Shown piece by piece: positions 55,787 to 64,000 of a DNA stretch of 64,000 bases. Numbering within the stretch: position 1 is the first letter of the stretch; every line of letters begins with the position of its first letter. The notes under the pieces were generated by a model. It made no database searches, was not told the origin of the DNA, and worked only from the letters and a program-made list of their open reading frames with translations. Source of the stretch: Rhodococcus marinonascens NBRC 14363 (GTDB lineage: Bacteria; Actinomycetota; Actinomycetes; Mycobacteriales; Mycobacteriaceae); NCBI RefSeq assembly GCF_001894885.1, contig NZ_BCXB01000021.1:30040-94039 (forward strand), in the 5' to 3' direction. A program made the translations under genes and the position numbers.

Positions 55787-58700
55787 ATGCAGCACCAGAT
55801 GGCCGGAACCTCCACCGTGAAGACCGCCTGCTCGTATTGCGGTGTCGGTTGCGGCGTGGTCCTCGAGGTCGGAGTCGATCCCGAGACGAAGGCGCGCCGT
55901 GTCATCGCGGCGACCGGCGACAAGGAGCATCCCGCCAACTTCGGCAGGCTGTGCACCAAGGGTGCGACCAGCGCCGAGATGCTGGTGGCCGGTGGTCGGA
56001 TGGAAACCGGCTATCTACGCGACGAGCGCGGGCAGTCACCCGCGGCGGCGAACGTCGACGTGGTCATCAGCGAGACGGCCCGGCGACTGAAGGTGATACT
56101 CGACGAGCACGGCCCGGATGCACTCTCCTTCTACGTCTCCGGTCAGATGTCCATCGAGGCCCAGTATCTGATCACCAAACTGGCGAAGGGCTTCGTCGGC
56201 ACCAACCAGATCGAGTCCAACTCCCGGCTGTGCATGGCCAGTGCAGGTACCGGATACAAGCAATCCCTCGGTGCCGACGGTCCACCCGGGTCGTATCAGG
56301 ATTTCGACAAGGCCGACGTGTTCTTCGTGATCGGCGCGAACATGGCCGACTGTCACCCCATTCTGTTTCTGCGGATGATGGACCGGATCAAGGCCGGCGC
56401 CAAGTTGATCGTGGTGGATCCGCGGCGCAGCGCGACGGCGGACAAGGCGAATCTGTTCATGCAGATCACGCCGGGCACCGACCTGGCACTGCTCAACGGC
56501 CTGCTGCATCTGCTCGTCAAGAACGGACACACCGACCCCGAGTTCATCGCCGAGTTCACCGAGGGCTGGGAGGTGATGCCGGAGTTTCTCGAGGAGTACA
56601 CCCCCGAGAAGGTTGCCGAGATCACCGGAATCCCCGAGGCCGACATCCGCACCGCGGCGCAGTGGATCGGCGAGGCCGCGAACTGGATGAGCTGCTGGAC
56701 GATGGGGCTGAACCAGAGCACCCACGGCACCTGGAACACCAACGCGATCTGCAACCTACACCTGGCCACGGGCGCGATCTGCCGGCCGGGCAGTGGCCCG
56801 TTCTCCCTCACCGGCCAGCCGAACGCCATGGGTGGTCGCGAGATGGGCTACATGGGCCCTGGCCTGCCGGGCCAGCGGTCGGTCCTCGCCGCCGCCGACC
56901 GGACGTTCATCGAGAATCTGTGGGAATTGCCGGAGGGAGCCATCCGCACCGAGGTCGGCAGCGGAACCATCGACTTGTTCGAGCGCATGGTGGCTGGAGA
57001 CATCAAGGCGTGCTGGATCATCTGCACCAATCCCGTCGCCACGGTGGCCAATCGGCGGACGGTGATCGAGGGCCTCGAAGCCGCTGAACTCGTGGTCGCG
57101 CAGGACGTGTTCCTCGACACCGAAACCAACGGTTACGCCGACATCCTGCTCCCCGGCGCGCTGTGGGCGGAGTCCGACTCGGTGATGATCAATTCCGAGC
57201 GGAACCTCACGCTGCTGCAGCAGGCCGTCGACCCGGTCGGTCAGGCCCTGCCTGACTGGCAGATAATCGCCCGCGTCGCCTGCGAGATGGGGTATGCGGA
57301 GGCGTTCACCTACGCAACCTCGGAGGACGTGTTCGAGGAGATCAAGCGCACGTGGAATCCTAAGACCGGCTACGACCTTCGTGGCATCACCTACGACCGC
57401 CTGCGTGAGACGCCGGTGCAGTGGCCGAGCCCCCCGGGTAACCGCACCGACCGCAACCCCATCCGCTACGTCAACGACGGCGTCAGCCAGAATCTGCTGT
57501 CGGCAGCGGACGGCTCATTCCCCCGACTTGCCTTCGCCACACCCACCGGGAAGGCGGCCTTCTTTCCGCGGCCCCACATGCTGCCTGCCGAGATGCCCGA
57601 CGACGCCTACCCTTTCGTGCTCAACACCGGTCGTCTGCAGCACCAATGGCACACCATGACGAAGACGGGCAAGGTGGCCAAGCTCGGGAAACTGAACCCC
57701 GGTCCGTTCATCGAGATCAATCCCATTGATGCGCAGAAACTCTCGATCGTCGAGGGTGACAAAGTCGAGGTGGCATCCCGCCGCGGACGTGCCGTGCTAC
57801 CCGCCGTCGTCAGCGACCGTGTCCTCAGTGGGGGTTGCTTCGCGCCGTTCCACTGGAACGACTCCTTCGGGGAGTACCTCAGCATCAATGCCGTCACAAA
57901 CGACGCCGTCGATCCGGTGTCCTTTCAACCAGAGTTCAAGGTGTCCGCCGTGTCCCTGACTCGGGTGGCACCGGTGTCTGCGCCAGAAGGTCCGCAGTCC
58001 GGGGCGACGGTCGAGTTGCCGGAGGGTTCGCCCGCGGCTGAGATAGGCCGCCTCCTGGGTCTGGCCGACTCCGCTCCCCCCAGCTTTGACGATCACGAAC
58101 GGGCGTATCTGGCAGGACTGCTTTCGGGGTTGCAGTCCAACGAGATTCAGGGTGTTCCGGTTCTTCCACCGAGCGCGCCGATCCACGGCTTCAAACGGAT
58201 GTGGCTGGACGGGGTCATGGCCGGGCTGTTCTCCCGCTCCGACGTTTCGGATAGTGCGGTGGCTTCGGGCCGGAGTTCCGTGGGCACCGAAGCGGCGCGG
58301 CACCCGGTGACGGTGGTGTGGGCGTCCCAGACCGGCAACGCCGAGGAATTCGCTGCTGAGTGCGCCGAAAAACTGGCGGCGGCCGGGCACGCCACGCGGC
58401 TGATCAGCATGGACGAGTGCGACGTCGCGAGTCTCGCGGATGTCCGTGACTTGCTGATCATCACCAGCACTTTCGGGGACGGTGATGCGCCCGACAACGG
58501 CGGCGGCTTCTGGGCTGCGCTCAACAGTGACGAGGCGCCGACACTATCGCAGACCCGGTACGCAGTACTGGCTTTCGGAGACTCCAACTACAACGACTTC
58601 TGTGGGCACGGCAAGCGGATCGACTCCCGCCTCGGGCAACTCGAGGCGAAGCGACTGATCGACCGAGTCGACTGCGAACCGGATTATGAAGGCCAGGCAG

Positions 58701-59986
58701 GTGAGTGGTTGACCCAGGTCCAGAAGCTGATCGGGGAGCGACAGGTAGCGACGGGCACACCGGCGTCACCTGCGACGGCGACATCGGCGCGGCCCGCGAC
58801 GGGCACACCGGCGCGGCCCGCGACGGGCACACCGGCGTCAGCCGTGCGCGAAGCGAAGAAGGCGTTGACGTATACCCGGAAGTCGCCATTGGTCACCCGA
58901 CTGACCAGGAACGTCCCGCTCAGTTCCGCGGGTTCGTGGAAGGACGTGCGTCAGTTGGGCTTCGAAGTGAGCGATCCGGAATTTTCCTACGAGGCCGGCG
59001 ATGCACTCGGTGTGTGGCCGACCAACAGTGAAGATGTTGTCGACGAGTGGCTGAAGGGCACCCGACTGACTCCGGATGTGCCGGTGAGGCTTCCGGACCT
59101 GCCGGAGATGTCGCTGCGGGACGCCTTGCGCACCCAGTTCGAAATTACCAAGACGACCCCCGACCTTCTACGGTTCGTGCGTAGCCGCACTCAGGACACC
59201 GAGCTGGATCGGTTGATGCGCCCGCAGAACAAGATCGCGCTCGGGCAGTGGTTGTGGGGACGGCAGTCGATGGACGTGCTGGCGGAGTACGAGGTGGACG
59301 CCGATGTCGAGGAGTGGCTGGGTGTTCTCACACGGCTTACGCCCCGGCTGTACTCGATCTCGTCGAGTTCCAAGGTCGATCCGGACGAGGTTCAGTTGAC
59401 CGTCGCAGCGGTGCGCTACAACCACGAAGGCAAGAACCGTTCCGGCGTCTGCTCGACCTTCCTCGCGGACCAGTGCGATGACGCGGACGTGCCGATCTTC
59501 GTGCAGAAGTCGGCGCATTTTCGGCCCCCTCGAGCGGCCGATGCGCCGATGATCATGGTCGGACCGGGTACCGGAGTCGCGCCATTCCGCGGATTTCTTC
59601 ATGAACGTCGGGAATTGGGTCACACCGGCAAGAACTGGATGTTCTTTGGTGAGCAGCACGAGGCAACTGACTTCTACTACCGCGAGGAGATGGAAGCCAT
59701 GAAGCGAGACGGATTCCTCACGCACCTCGATGCCGCGTTCTCCCGGGATCAGCGGCAGAAGGTATACGTGCAGGATCGTCTTCGCGAACACGGCGCGGAG
59801 CTGTGGAGTTGGATGCAGGACGGAGCGTTCTTCTACGTCTGTGGCGATGCGAGCCGCATGGCGAAGGATGTCGACGAGACCCTCCGTGAACTCGTCCGCA
59901 TCCACGGACGCCTCGACGAAGAAGACACCGAGCGCTACATGAAGCAACTGGTCGCCGACAAGCGCTACGTACGAGACGTGTACTGA
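55787..59986 (+). CDS. Assimilatory nitrate reductase fused to flavoprotein reductase
   Basis: 1399 aa from ATG at 55787 (GAGGAG site); the frame is open far upstream but without a ribosome site. Residues 10-60: 4Fe-4S motif CSYCGVGC...GRLCTKG. About 60-740: bis-MGD molybdopterin oxidoreductase with NSRLCMASAG (molybdenum-ligand Cys) and a molydopterin-binding end (LNTGRLQHQWHTMTKTGK). A repeat-rich hinge precedes the reductase. About 840-985: flavodoxin (VWASQTGNAEEFAAE). Then a CysJ-like FAD/NADPH domain with RLYSISSS, VGPGTGVAPFRGFLHERR and YVCGDASRMAKDVD. A one-protein NADPH-dependent nitrate-to-nitrite enzyme. Confidence 0.92.
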   Translation: MQHQMAGTSTVKTACSYCGVGCGVVLEVGVDPETKARRVIAATGDKEHPANFGRLCTKGATSAEMLVAGGRMETGYLRDERGQSPAAANVDVVISETARRLKVILDEHGPDALSFYVSGQMSIEAQYLITKLAKGFVGTNQIESNSRLCMASAGTGYKQSLGADGPPGSYQDFDKADVFFVIGANMADCHPILFLRMMDRIKAGAKLIVVDPRRSATADKANLFMQITPGTDLALLNGLLHLLVKNGHTDPEFIAEFTEGWEVMPEFLEEYTPEKVAEITGIPEADIRTAAQWIGEAANWMSCWTMGLNQSTHGTWNTNAICNLHLATGAICRPGSGPFSLTGQPNAMGGREMGYMGPGLPGQRSVLAAADRTFIENLWELPEGAIRTEVGSGTIDLFERMVAGDIKACWIICTNPVATVANRRTVIEGLEAAELVVAQDVFLDTETNGYADILLPGALWAESDSVMINSERNLTLLQQAVDPVGQALPDWQIIARVACEMGYAEAFTYATSEDVFEEIKRTWNPKTGYDLRGITYDRLRETPVQWPSPPGNRTDRNPIRYVNDGVSQNLLSAADGSFPRLAFATPTGKAAFFPRPHMLPAEMPDDAYPFVLNTGRLQHQWHTMTKTGKVAKLGKLNPGPFIEINPIDAQKLSIVEGDKVEVASRRGRAVLPAVVSDRVLSGGCFAPFHWNDSFGEYLSINAVTNDAVDPVSFQPEFKVSAVSLTRVAPVSAPEGPQSGATVELPEGSPAAEIGRLLGLADSAPPSFDDHERAYLAGLLSGLQSNEIQGVPVLPPSAPIHGFKRMWLDGVMAGLFSRSDVSDSAVASGRSSVGTEAARHPVTVVWASQTGNAEEFAAECAEKLAAAGHATRLISMDECDVASLADVRDLLIITSTFGDGDAPDNGGGFWAALNSDEAPTLSQTRYAVLAFGDSNYNDFCGHGKRIDSRLGQLEAKRLIDRVDCEPDYEGQAGEWLTQVQKLIGERQVATGTPASPATATSARPATGTPARPATGTPASAVREAKKALTYTRKSPLVTRLTRNVPLSSAGSWKDVRQLGFEVSDPEFSYEAGDALGVWPTNSEDVVDEWLKGTRLTPDVPVRLPDLPEMSLRDALRTQFEITKTTPDLLRFVRSRTQDTELDRLMRPQNKIALGQWLWGRQSMDVLAEYEVDADVEEWLGVLTRLTPRLYSISSSSKVDPDEVQLTVAAVRYNHEGKNRSGVCSTFLADQCDDADVPIFVQKSAHFRPPRAADAPMIMVGPGTGVAPFRGFLHERRELGHTGKNWMFFGEQHEATDFYYREEMEAMKRDGFLTHLDAAFSRDQRQKVYVQDRLREHGAELWSWMQDGAFFYVCGDASRMAKDVDETLRELVRIHGRLDEEDTERYMKQLVADKRYVRDVY
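58748..58843. repeat. Four 24-bp in-frame repeats in the nitrate reductase hinge
   Basis: Units start at 58748, 58772, 58796 and 58820, each coding ATGTPAxP-like octapeptides. They lengthen the linker between the flavodoxin and the FAD/NADPH domain. Confidence 0.9.
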
Positions 59987-60129
59987 TTCGAATCAGCGGA
60001 GATCTTTCCTTGCTGATCCCGTAGATGCCGGCATACGATACCAATCATGGTGCATTTGCGGAACTTCTCTGTGTTTCTCGCCGCAGGTGCCGGGCAAGCA
60101 CATTTGCGCACCGACGCCAGGATTTCGTT

Positions 60130-60534
60130 GTGACGAGGATTCGGATAAAGCAGGCCGCGGAACTGCTCGGTGTCAGTGACGATACCGTCCGTCGCCTGAT
60201 CGACAATGGCAGCCTCACGGCGGCCAGGGACGAGTCGGGTCGCAAGGTGATCGACGGCGCGGATCTCGCGGAGTTCGCACGTACCAATGCGTCCACATCG
60301 CCGGATGTACTCAGGTCGGAGTCCTCGGCACGTAACCGCTTGACCGGCATTGTGACCGCTGTTGTGATGGACAAGGTGATGGCGCAGGTCGAAATGCAGT
60401 GTGGCCCCTTTCGTATCGTCTCGCTCATGAGTAGTGAAGCTGTCCGCGACCTCGGACTCGAACCCGGCACAGTCGCTGCGGCCGTCGTCAAGTCGACCAC
60501 GGTCATCGTCGAAACACCCGGTACGGATTCATGA
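60130..60534 (+). CDS. HTH-Mop molybdenum-responsive regulator
   Basis: 134 aa from GTG at 60130. Excisionase-type HTH (RIKQAAELLGVSDDTVRRLIDNGSLTAARDESGRKVI) followed by a Mop/TOBE domain (ARNRLTGIVTAVVMDKVMAQVEMQCGPFRIVSLMSSEAVRDLGLEPGTVAAAVVKSTTVIVE), which binds molybdate. Coupled to modA by ATGA. Likely controls modABC and perhaps the nitrate reductase upstream. Confidence 0.9.
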   Translation: MTRIRIKQAAELLGVSDDTVRRLIDNGSLTAARDESGRKVIDGADLAEFARTNASTSPDVLRSESSARNRLTGIVTAVVMDKVMAQVEMQCGPFRIVSLMSSEAVRDLGLEPGTVAAAVVKSTTVIVETPGTDS

Positions 60535-61325
60535 AGTCCTGGCGTCTGGTTGCAGTCGGAACCGCCACGGGCGCAATTGCCCTCACGCTACTCACCGGTT
60601 GTGGATCGGAAGAGAACACCTCGGACTCGACCGAATCTGCGTCGGGCCAGGGTGGCGACATCACAGTCTTTGCGGCGGCCTCGCTCGAGGAACCCTTCAG
60701 CGAACTGGCGAGAATCTACGAGTCCGACAACCCCGGATCCCACGTGGAGTTCAGCTTTGCCGGTTCCTCCGACCTCGCCGCACAGTTGGACCAGGGCGCG
60801 CCGGCCGACGTGTTCGCCTCTGCAGACACCGACAACATGACCAAGGTGGTAGATGCCGGCCTGGTGGAGGATCCCCCAGCCGACTTCGCGGCCAACACTC
60901 TGACCATCGTGACGGCACCTGGAAACCCGCGGGGCATAACCTCTCTCGCGGATCTGAACCGCGAGGGCACCCTTGTTGTCACCTGTGCACCTCAGGTTCC
61001 GTGCGGTTCCTCGACGCAGAAGGTCGAGAACGATTCGGGCGTCGAACTCACCCCGGTCAGCGAGGAGTCCTCGGTAACCGATGTGCTGAACAAGGTGATG
61101 GTCGGCCAGGCCGATGCGGGCCTCGTCTATGTCACGGAAGCGGCAGGTGCCGGCGATCGGGTGACGGCAGTCGCCTTTCCTGAAGCAGCACGGGCGGTGA
61201 ACACCTATCCCATTGCAGTGCTGTCTGCTTCGGAGGAACAGCAGACGGCGCAGGGCTTTGTCGACCTCGTCGCCGGACCTGAGGGCCGGGCAGTCTTGGC
61301 ACAGGCGGGTTTCGCGGCGCCGTGA
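60531..61325 (+). CDS. modA: Molybdate-binding lipoprotein ModA
   Basis: 264 aa, lipoprotein signal with lipobox [55 protein letters not shown], and a C-terminal [15 protein letters not shown]. Captures molybdate for ModBC. 4-base overlap with modB. Confidence 0.95.
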   Translation: MKSWRLVAVGTATGAIALTLLTGCGSEENTSDSTESASGQGGDITVFAAASLEEPFSELARIYESDNPGSHVEFSFAGSSDLAAQLDQGAPADVFASADTDNMTKVVDAGLVEDPPADFAANTLTIVTAPGNPRGITSLADLNREGTLVVTCAPQVPCGSSTQKVENDSGVELTPVSEESSVTDVLNKVMVGQADAGLVYVTEAAGAGDRVTAVAFPEAARAVNTYPIAVLSASEEQQTAQGFVDLVAGPEGRAVLAQAGFAAP

Positions 61326-62128
61326 TTCGACCTGCGCTCGCGAGGGTCCCGTCCGGGCTTCCGGCCTGGATATTTCTTCCGGCGGCGCTCGGGGCTGGGT
61401 TCGTGGTCCTGCCGTTGCTCGCGATGCTGACGAGCGTCGACTGGTCGCGATTCTTCCAGCTGGTCACCTCGGAATCCTCCCTCGCTGCACTGAAACTGAG
61501 TCTGCAGACCGCTACCGCGAGTACCGTCCTGTGTGTTGTGCTGGGTGTACCGATGGCGGCGATTTTAGCGCGCAGTAGCTTTCGAGGAATTCACGTGCTG
61601 CGGTCGCTGGTGTTGCTGCCGCTGGTCCTCCCGCCGGTGGTCGGCGGGATCGCCCTGCTCTACACGTTCGGCCGAAAGGGCCTGATCGGCCAATACCTCG
61701 AGGTCGCGGGGATTCAGATCGCCTTCACCACCACCGCCGTGGTGCTCGCGCAGACGTTCGTTGCTTTGCCGTTCCTGGTGGTGAGCCTCGAGGGATCGCT
61801 CCGAACCGCCGGTCGGCGGTACGAATACGCCGCCGCCACGCTCGGCGCGAACCCCACCACGGTCTTCCGCCGGGTCACGCTTCCGCTGGTTCTGCCGGGG
61901 TTGGTGTCGGGAGCGGTCCTGTCGTTCGCCAGAGCGCTCGGCGAGTTCGGGGCGACACTGACCTTCGCGGGAAGTCTGCAGGGTGTCACTCGGACTCTAC
62001 CGCTCGAGATCTATCTTCAGCGCGAGAGCGATGCCGACGCTGCGGTGGCATTGTCGCTGGTGCTGGTGGTGGTGGCCGTCCTCGTCGTGGTCGGAGCGCG
62101 GGGCTGGACGACGAGGGCCGCGCTGTGA
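61322..62128 (+). CDS. modB: Molybdate ABC permease ModB
   Basis: 268 aa, GTG start, five to six membrane segments, EAA loop [57 protein letters not shown] is typical of ModB. Overlaps modA and modC by 4 bases each. Confidence 0.95.
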   Translation: MIRPALARVPSGLPAWIFLPAALGAGFVVLPLLAMLTSVDWSRFFQLVTSESSLAALKLSLQTATASTVLCVVLGVPMAAILARSSFRGIHVLRSLVLLPLVLPPVVGGIALLYTFGRKGLIGQYLEVAGIQIAFTTTAVVLAQTFVALPFLVVSLEGSLRTAGRRYEYAAATLGANPTTVFRRVTLPLVLPGLVSGAVLSFARALGEFGATLTFAGSLQGVTRTLPLEIYLQRESDADAAVALSLVLVVVAVLVVVGARGWTTRAAL

Positions 62129-63204
62129 GCGGCCTGAGCGTCGAGGCGCGGGTGGGCGCACGCGGGGTCGAGATGGGATTCGACCTCGGTGAGGGTGAGG
62201 TGCTGGCCGTCCTCGGCCCGAACGGTGCAGGCAAGTCGACTGCGCTCTCCATCGTTGCGGGTCTGGTACGCCCGGATACCGGGCGTGTGGAGCTGAACGG
62301 TCGCGTGCTCACCGATACAGCCCGGGGCGTGATGCTGCCCCCACACCGGCGCTCAGTCGCATTGCTCGCACAGCAGGCTCTGTTGTTTCCGCATCTCACG
62401 GTGGAGGCGAATGTGGCGTTCGCACCGCGAAGTGCTGGGCGGGGGCGCCGGGAAGCGCGTCAGATCGCCCAGAAGTGGCTGGATGCGGTGGAGGCGACGC
62501 AGTTCGCGGACCGCAGGCCCCACGAACTGTCGGGAGGGCAGGCTCAGCGCGTCGCGGTGGCCCGCGCCCTGGCTGCGGACCCACAGGCCCTGCTGCTCGA
62601 CGAGCCGATGGCTGCGCTAGATGTAACCGCGGCCCCGGCGCTGCGGGTGCTACTCAGGCGGGTGCTGCGGGAAGGCCACCGGACAGCCGTCGTGGTCACG
62701 CACGATGTTCTCGACGCGTTGGCTCTGGCCGACCGAGTAATCGTCGTCGACGAGGGGCGAGTGGTCGAGTCGGGCTCGGTTCGGGATGTATTGACGTGCC
62801 CCAGAAGTTCCTTCGCGGCACGGATCGCCGGGCTCAACCTCGTATCCGTTTTCGGTGCGCCGGGTGACCTCTTAACCGCGACGGGGGTCCGGATGCACGG
62901 GCTGCCAGGTGCCGATTTCGTAGCGGGTTCGCCGGCAGTCGCGGTGTTCGCGCCGCACTCGGTCGCAGTGCACCTCCATCCTCCGGAAGGTAGTCCGCGC
63001 AACGTCTTCCGGGTCACGATCGCCGAGATCGAGGTGCGGGGCCCGATGGTCCGGGCGCGTGCGGGCACCGGAGATGGTCGGCTCGAGTTGAGCGCCGACG
63101 TGACCGCGGCGTCCGTCGCGGAACTCGATCTGATGCCGGGCGCCGACGTATTCTTCGTCGTCAAGGCGGCCGAGGTTGCTCTCCATGCCGCGCGAGCAGC
63201 ATGA
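62125..63204 (+). CDS. modC: Molybdate ABC ATPase ModC
   Basis: 359 aa, GTG start. Walker [10 protein letters not shown], signature [15 protein letters not shown], Walker [14 protein letters not shown]-loop [13 protein letters not shown], and a C-terminal TOBE domain ([25 protein letters not shown]). Last gene of the operon. Confidence 0.96.
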   Translation: MSGLSVEARVGARGVEMGFDLGEGEVLAVLGPNGAGKSTALSIVAGLVRPDTGRVELNGRVLTDTARGVMLPPHRRSVALLAQQALLFPHLTVEANVAFAPRSAGRGRREARQIAQKWLDAVEATQFADRRPHELSGGQAQRVAVARALAADPQALLLDEPMAALDVTAAPALRVLLRRVLREGHRTAVVVTHDVLDALALADRVIVVDEGRVVESGSVRDVLTCPRSSFAARIAGLNLVSVFGAPGDLLTATGVRMHGLPGADFVAGSPAVAVFAPHSVAVHLHPPEGSPRNVFRVTIAEIEVRGPMVRARAGTGDGRLELSADVTAASVAELDLMPGADVFFVVKAAEVALHAARAA

Positions 63205-63663
63205 TCTATGGTCGAAAAGTGTTCTCGGGGAATCTAGTTGAGCGATTCGCGTATCAGCAGATGTTGTAGCTGTCCCACTCACGAGATGGTGAATTGCTGT
63301 GAGGGAATCACTTTCGGTCAAGACTTCTCGCGCCGGCGGTTCGGGTTGCGGCATGTGGCCGCCTGGATGGGGAATCGGAATGGTTGGGGTCGAGGATCGT
63401 GTTCGAGCTTCGGGAGCAGTGAACCCCGAACCGGAAGATTCGGATAAACAGGAGAATTCGGACGAACCAAAAGAACCGGACTTCCGGGGTATCACAAGTG
63501 AACCTGCCCTAGCGCTGAGGGGGACTTGCGGCTACTCTTCACGGCATTCCCCGTCGGGGTGTCTTGGCTGTGGTCCGAGACACCTTATCTTGCAACAAGA
63601 ATTCGACGGGGTCCACACGAAATTCGGGACAGCCTCGTTGTTCCATTGAGAGAGGATGCGTAC
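63205..63663. other. Gap between modC and the YVTN gene
   Basis: 459 bases, no good gene. A 116-codon open frame at 63299 has no ribosome site and low coding character. A hairpin at 63557-63583 may be a terminator. Confidence 0.5.
63557..63583 (+). terminator. Hairpin upstream of the YVTN gene
   Basis: GGTGTCTTGG / CCGAGACACC stem (one G-T pair) with a CTGTGGT loop, followed by TTATCTT. May end the mod operon or isolate the YVTN gene. Confidence 0.4.
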
Positions 63664-64000
63664 GTGGATCGAGACGGTAGTTTGCGCGGCAAGCGCCCGG
63701 TCCGGGGGAGCTTCCCGCGTTTGTTGTTCGGGTTGACGACTACTGCTGCGATGATGCTCGGTATGGCCGGAGCGGGGGCGGCGACTGCGGTGGCGGATAC
63801 CGCTTCTTCCGGTAACACGGTGATCGACACCATCTCGGTCGGGACCAACCCCGGGGACGTGGCGATCACTCCGGACGGGTCCCGCGCTTACGTCACCAAC
63901 TATTACGACAAGTCGGTGTCGGTGATCGACGCCGACAGTAACACGGTGATCGGCACCGTTCGCGTCGGAAACAGGCCGTCGTCGGTGGCGTTCTCTCCGG
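63664..64000 (+). CDS. Exported YVTN beta-propeller protein, 3' end outside window
   Basis: GTG at 63664 with a GAGAGG site. 112 codons are visible: signal peptide (FPRLLFGLTTTAAMMLGMAGAGAATAVA), then blades ISVGTNPGDVAITPDGSRAYVTNYYDKSVSVIDADSNTVIGTVRVGNRPSSVAFSP. Same family as 4287-5591. Confidence 0.85.
   Translation, partial: MDRDGSLRGKRPVRGSFPRLLFGLTTTAAMMLGMAGAGAATAVADTASSGNTVIDTISVGTNPGDVAITPDGSRAYVTNYYDKSVSVIDADSNTVIGTVRVGNRPSSVAFSP

Noticed and set aside
63299..63649. 116-codon frame upstream of the YVTN gene
   Set aside because: No ribosome site, odd composition, and it overlaps the hairpin at 63557.

Overview
The window is a 64-kb piece of a high-GC nocardioform actinobacterial chromosome, most likely Rhodococcus, spanning the replication-origin neighbourhood. 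The evidence is the gene order, which matches the mycobacterial and nocardial origin region: DUF3566 protein - gyrA - gyrB - DUF721 - recF - gnd - dnaN - oriC - dnaA - rpmH - rnpA - yidD - yidC - jag - rsmG - parA - parB - cwlM - trxA - trxB - anti-SigM - sigM - murJ - DUF6049 - mutT4-like - pcnA. Other support comes from the tRNA-Ile and tRNA-Ala genes beside gyrA, DnaA boxes on both sides of dnaA, and parS sites near parAB.

Layout. Positions 1-4.0 kb hold secreted or exported proteins (a partial beta-propeller-like protein, a peroxiredoxin-like protein, a small exported protein, a secreted chorismate mutase), an 11-bp tandem repeat and a broken small secreted-protein gene. From 4.0 to 9.9 kb is a decayed, layered genomic island at the 3' end of tRNA-Ala. 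It shows three copies of an att-flanking module, a truncated tRNA copy, a wrecked tyrosine integrase, an ArsR/SDR pair, a YVTN beta-propeller protein and several gene fragments. From 9.85 to 22.7 kb lie tRNA-Ala, tRNA-Ile, the DUF3566 protein, gyrA, a five-gene conservon (sensor kinase, roadblock, DUF742, GTPase, plus an MHYT membrane protein) lying between gyrA and gyrB, then gyrB and DUF721. From 22.6 to 28.3 kb are recF, gnd, dnaN, oriC and dnaA.

From 28.3 to 37.5 kb the strand bias flips: rpmH-rnpA-yidD-yidC-jag run rightward, followed by an IS3-family element inserted in a lipoprotein gene, a parS cluster, and rsmG-parA-parB. From 37.6 to 42.4 kb are a GNAT protein, a CwlM-like amidase homologue, the thioredoxin/thioredoxin reductase pair with a visible SigH/SigR-type promoter, and an Old Yellow Enzyme-like oxidoreductase. 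From 42.5 to 44.5 kb is a three-gene locus resembling type VII secretion substrates, with a frameshifted large protein and a candidate membrane partner. From 44.8 to 54.8 kb are the anti-sigma factor, sigM, murJ (with pseudokinase-like and discoidin-like extensions), DUF6049, NUDIX and pcnA.

From 55.0 to 63.2 kb are two small membrane or exported proteins, then a nitrate-assimilation/molybdenum operon: a very large nitrate reductase fused to a flavoprotein reductase, an HTH-Mop regulator, and modABC. The window ends inside a second YVTN beta-propeller gene.

Most genes are core replication, segregation and cell-wall functions. The least explained signals are a 12-bp-phased CTCGAG array in oriC, the triplicated att module at tRNA-Ala, the conservon between the gyrase genes, the type VII-like triad, and the small peptide pair at 55 kb. 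All identifications rest on reading the sequence and recognising families; no database search was run.
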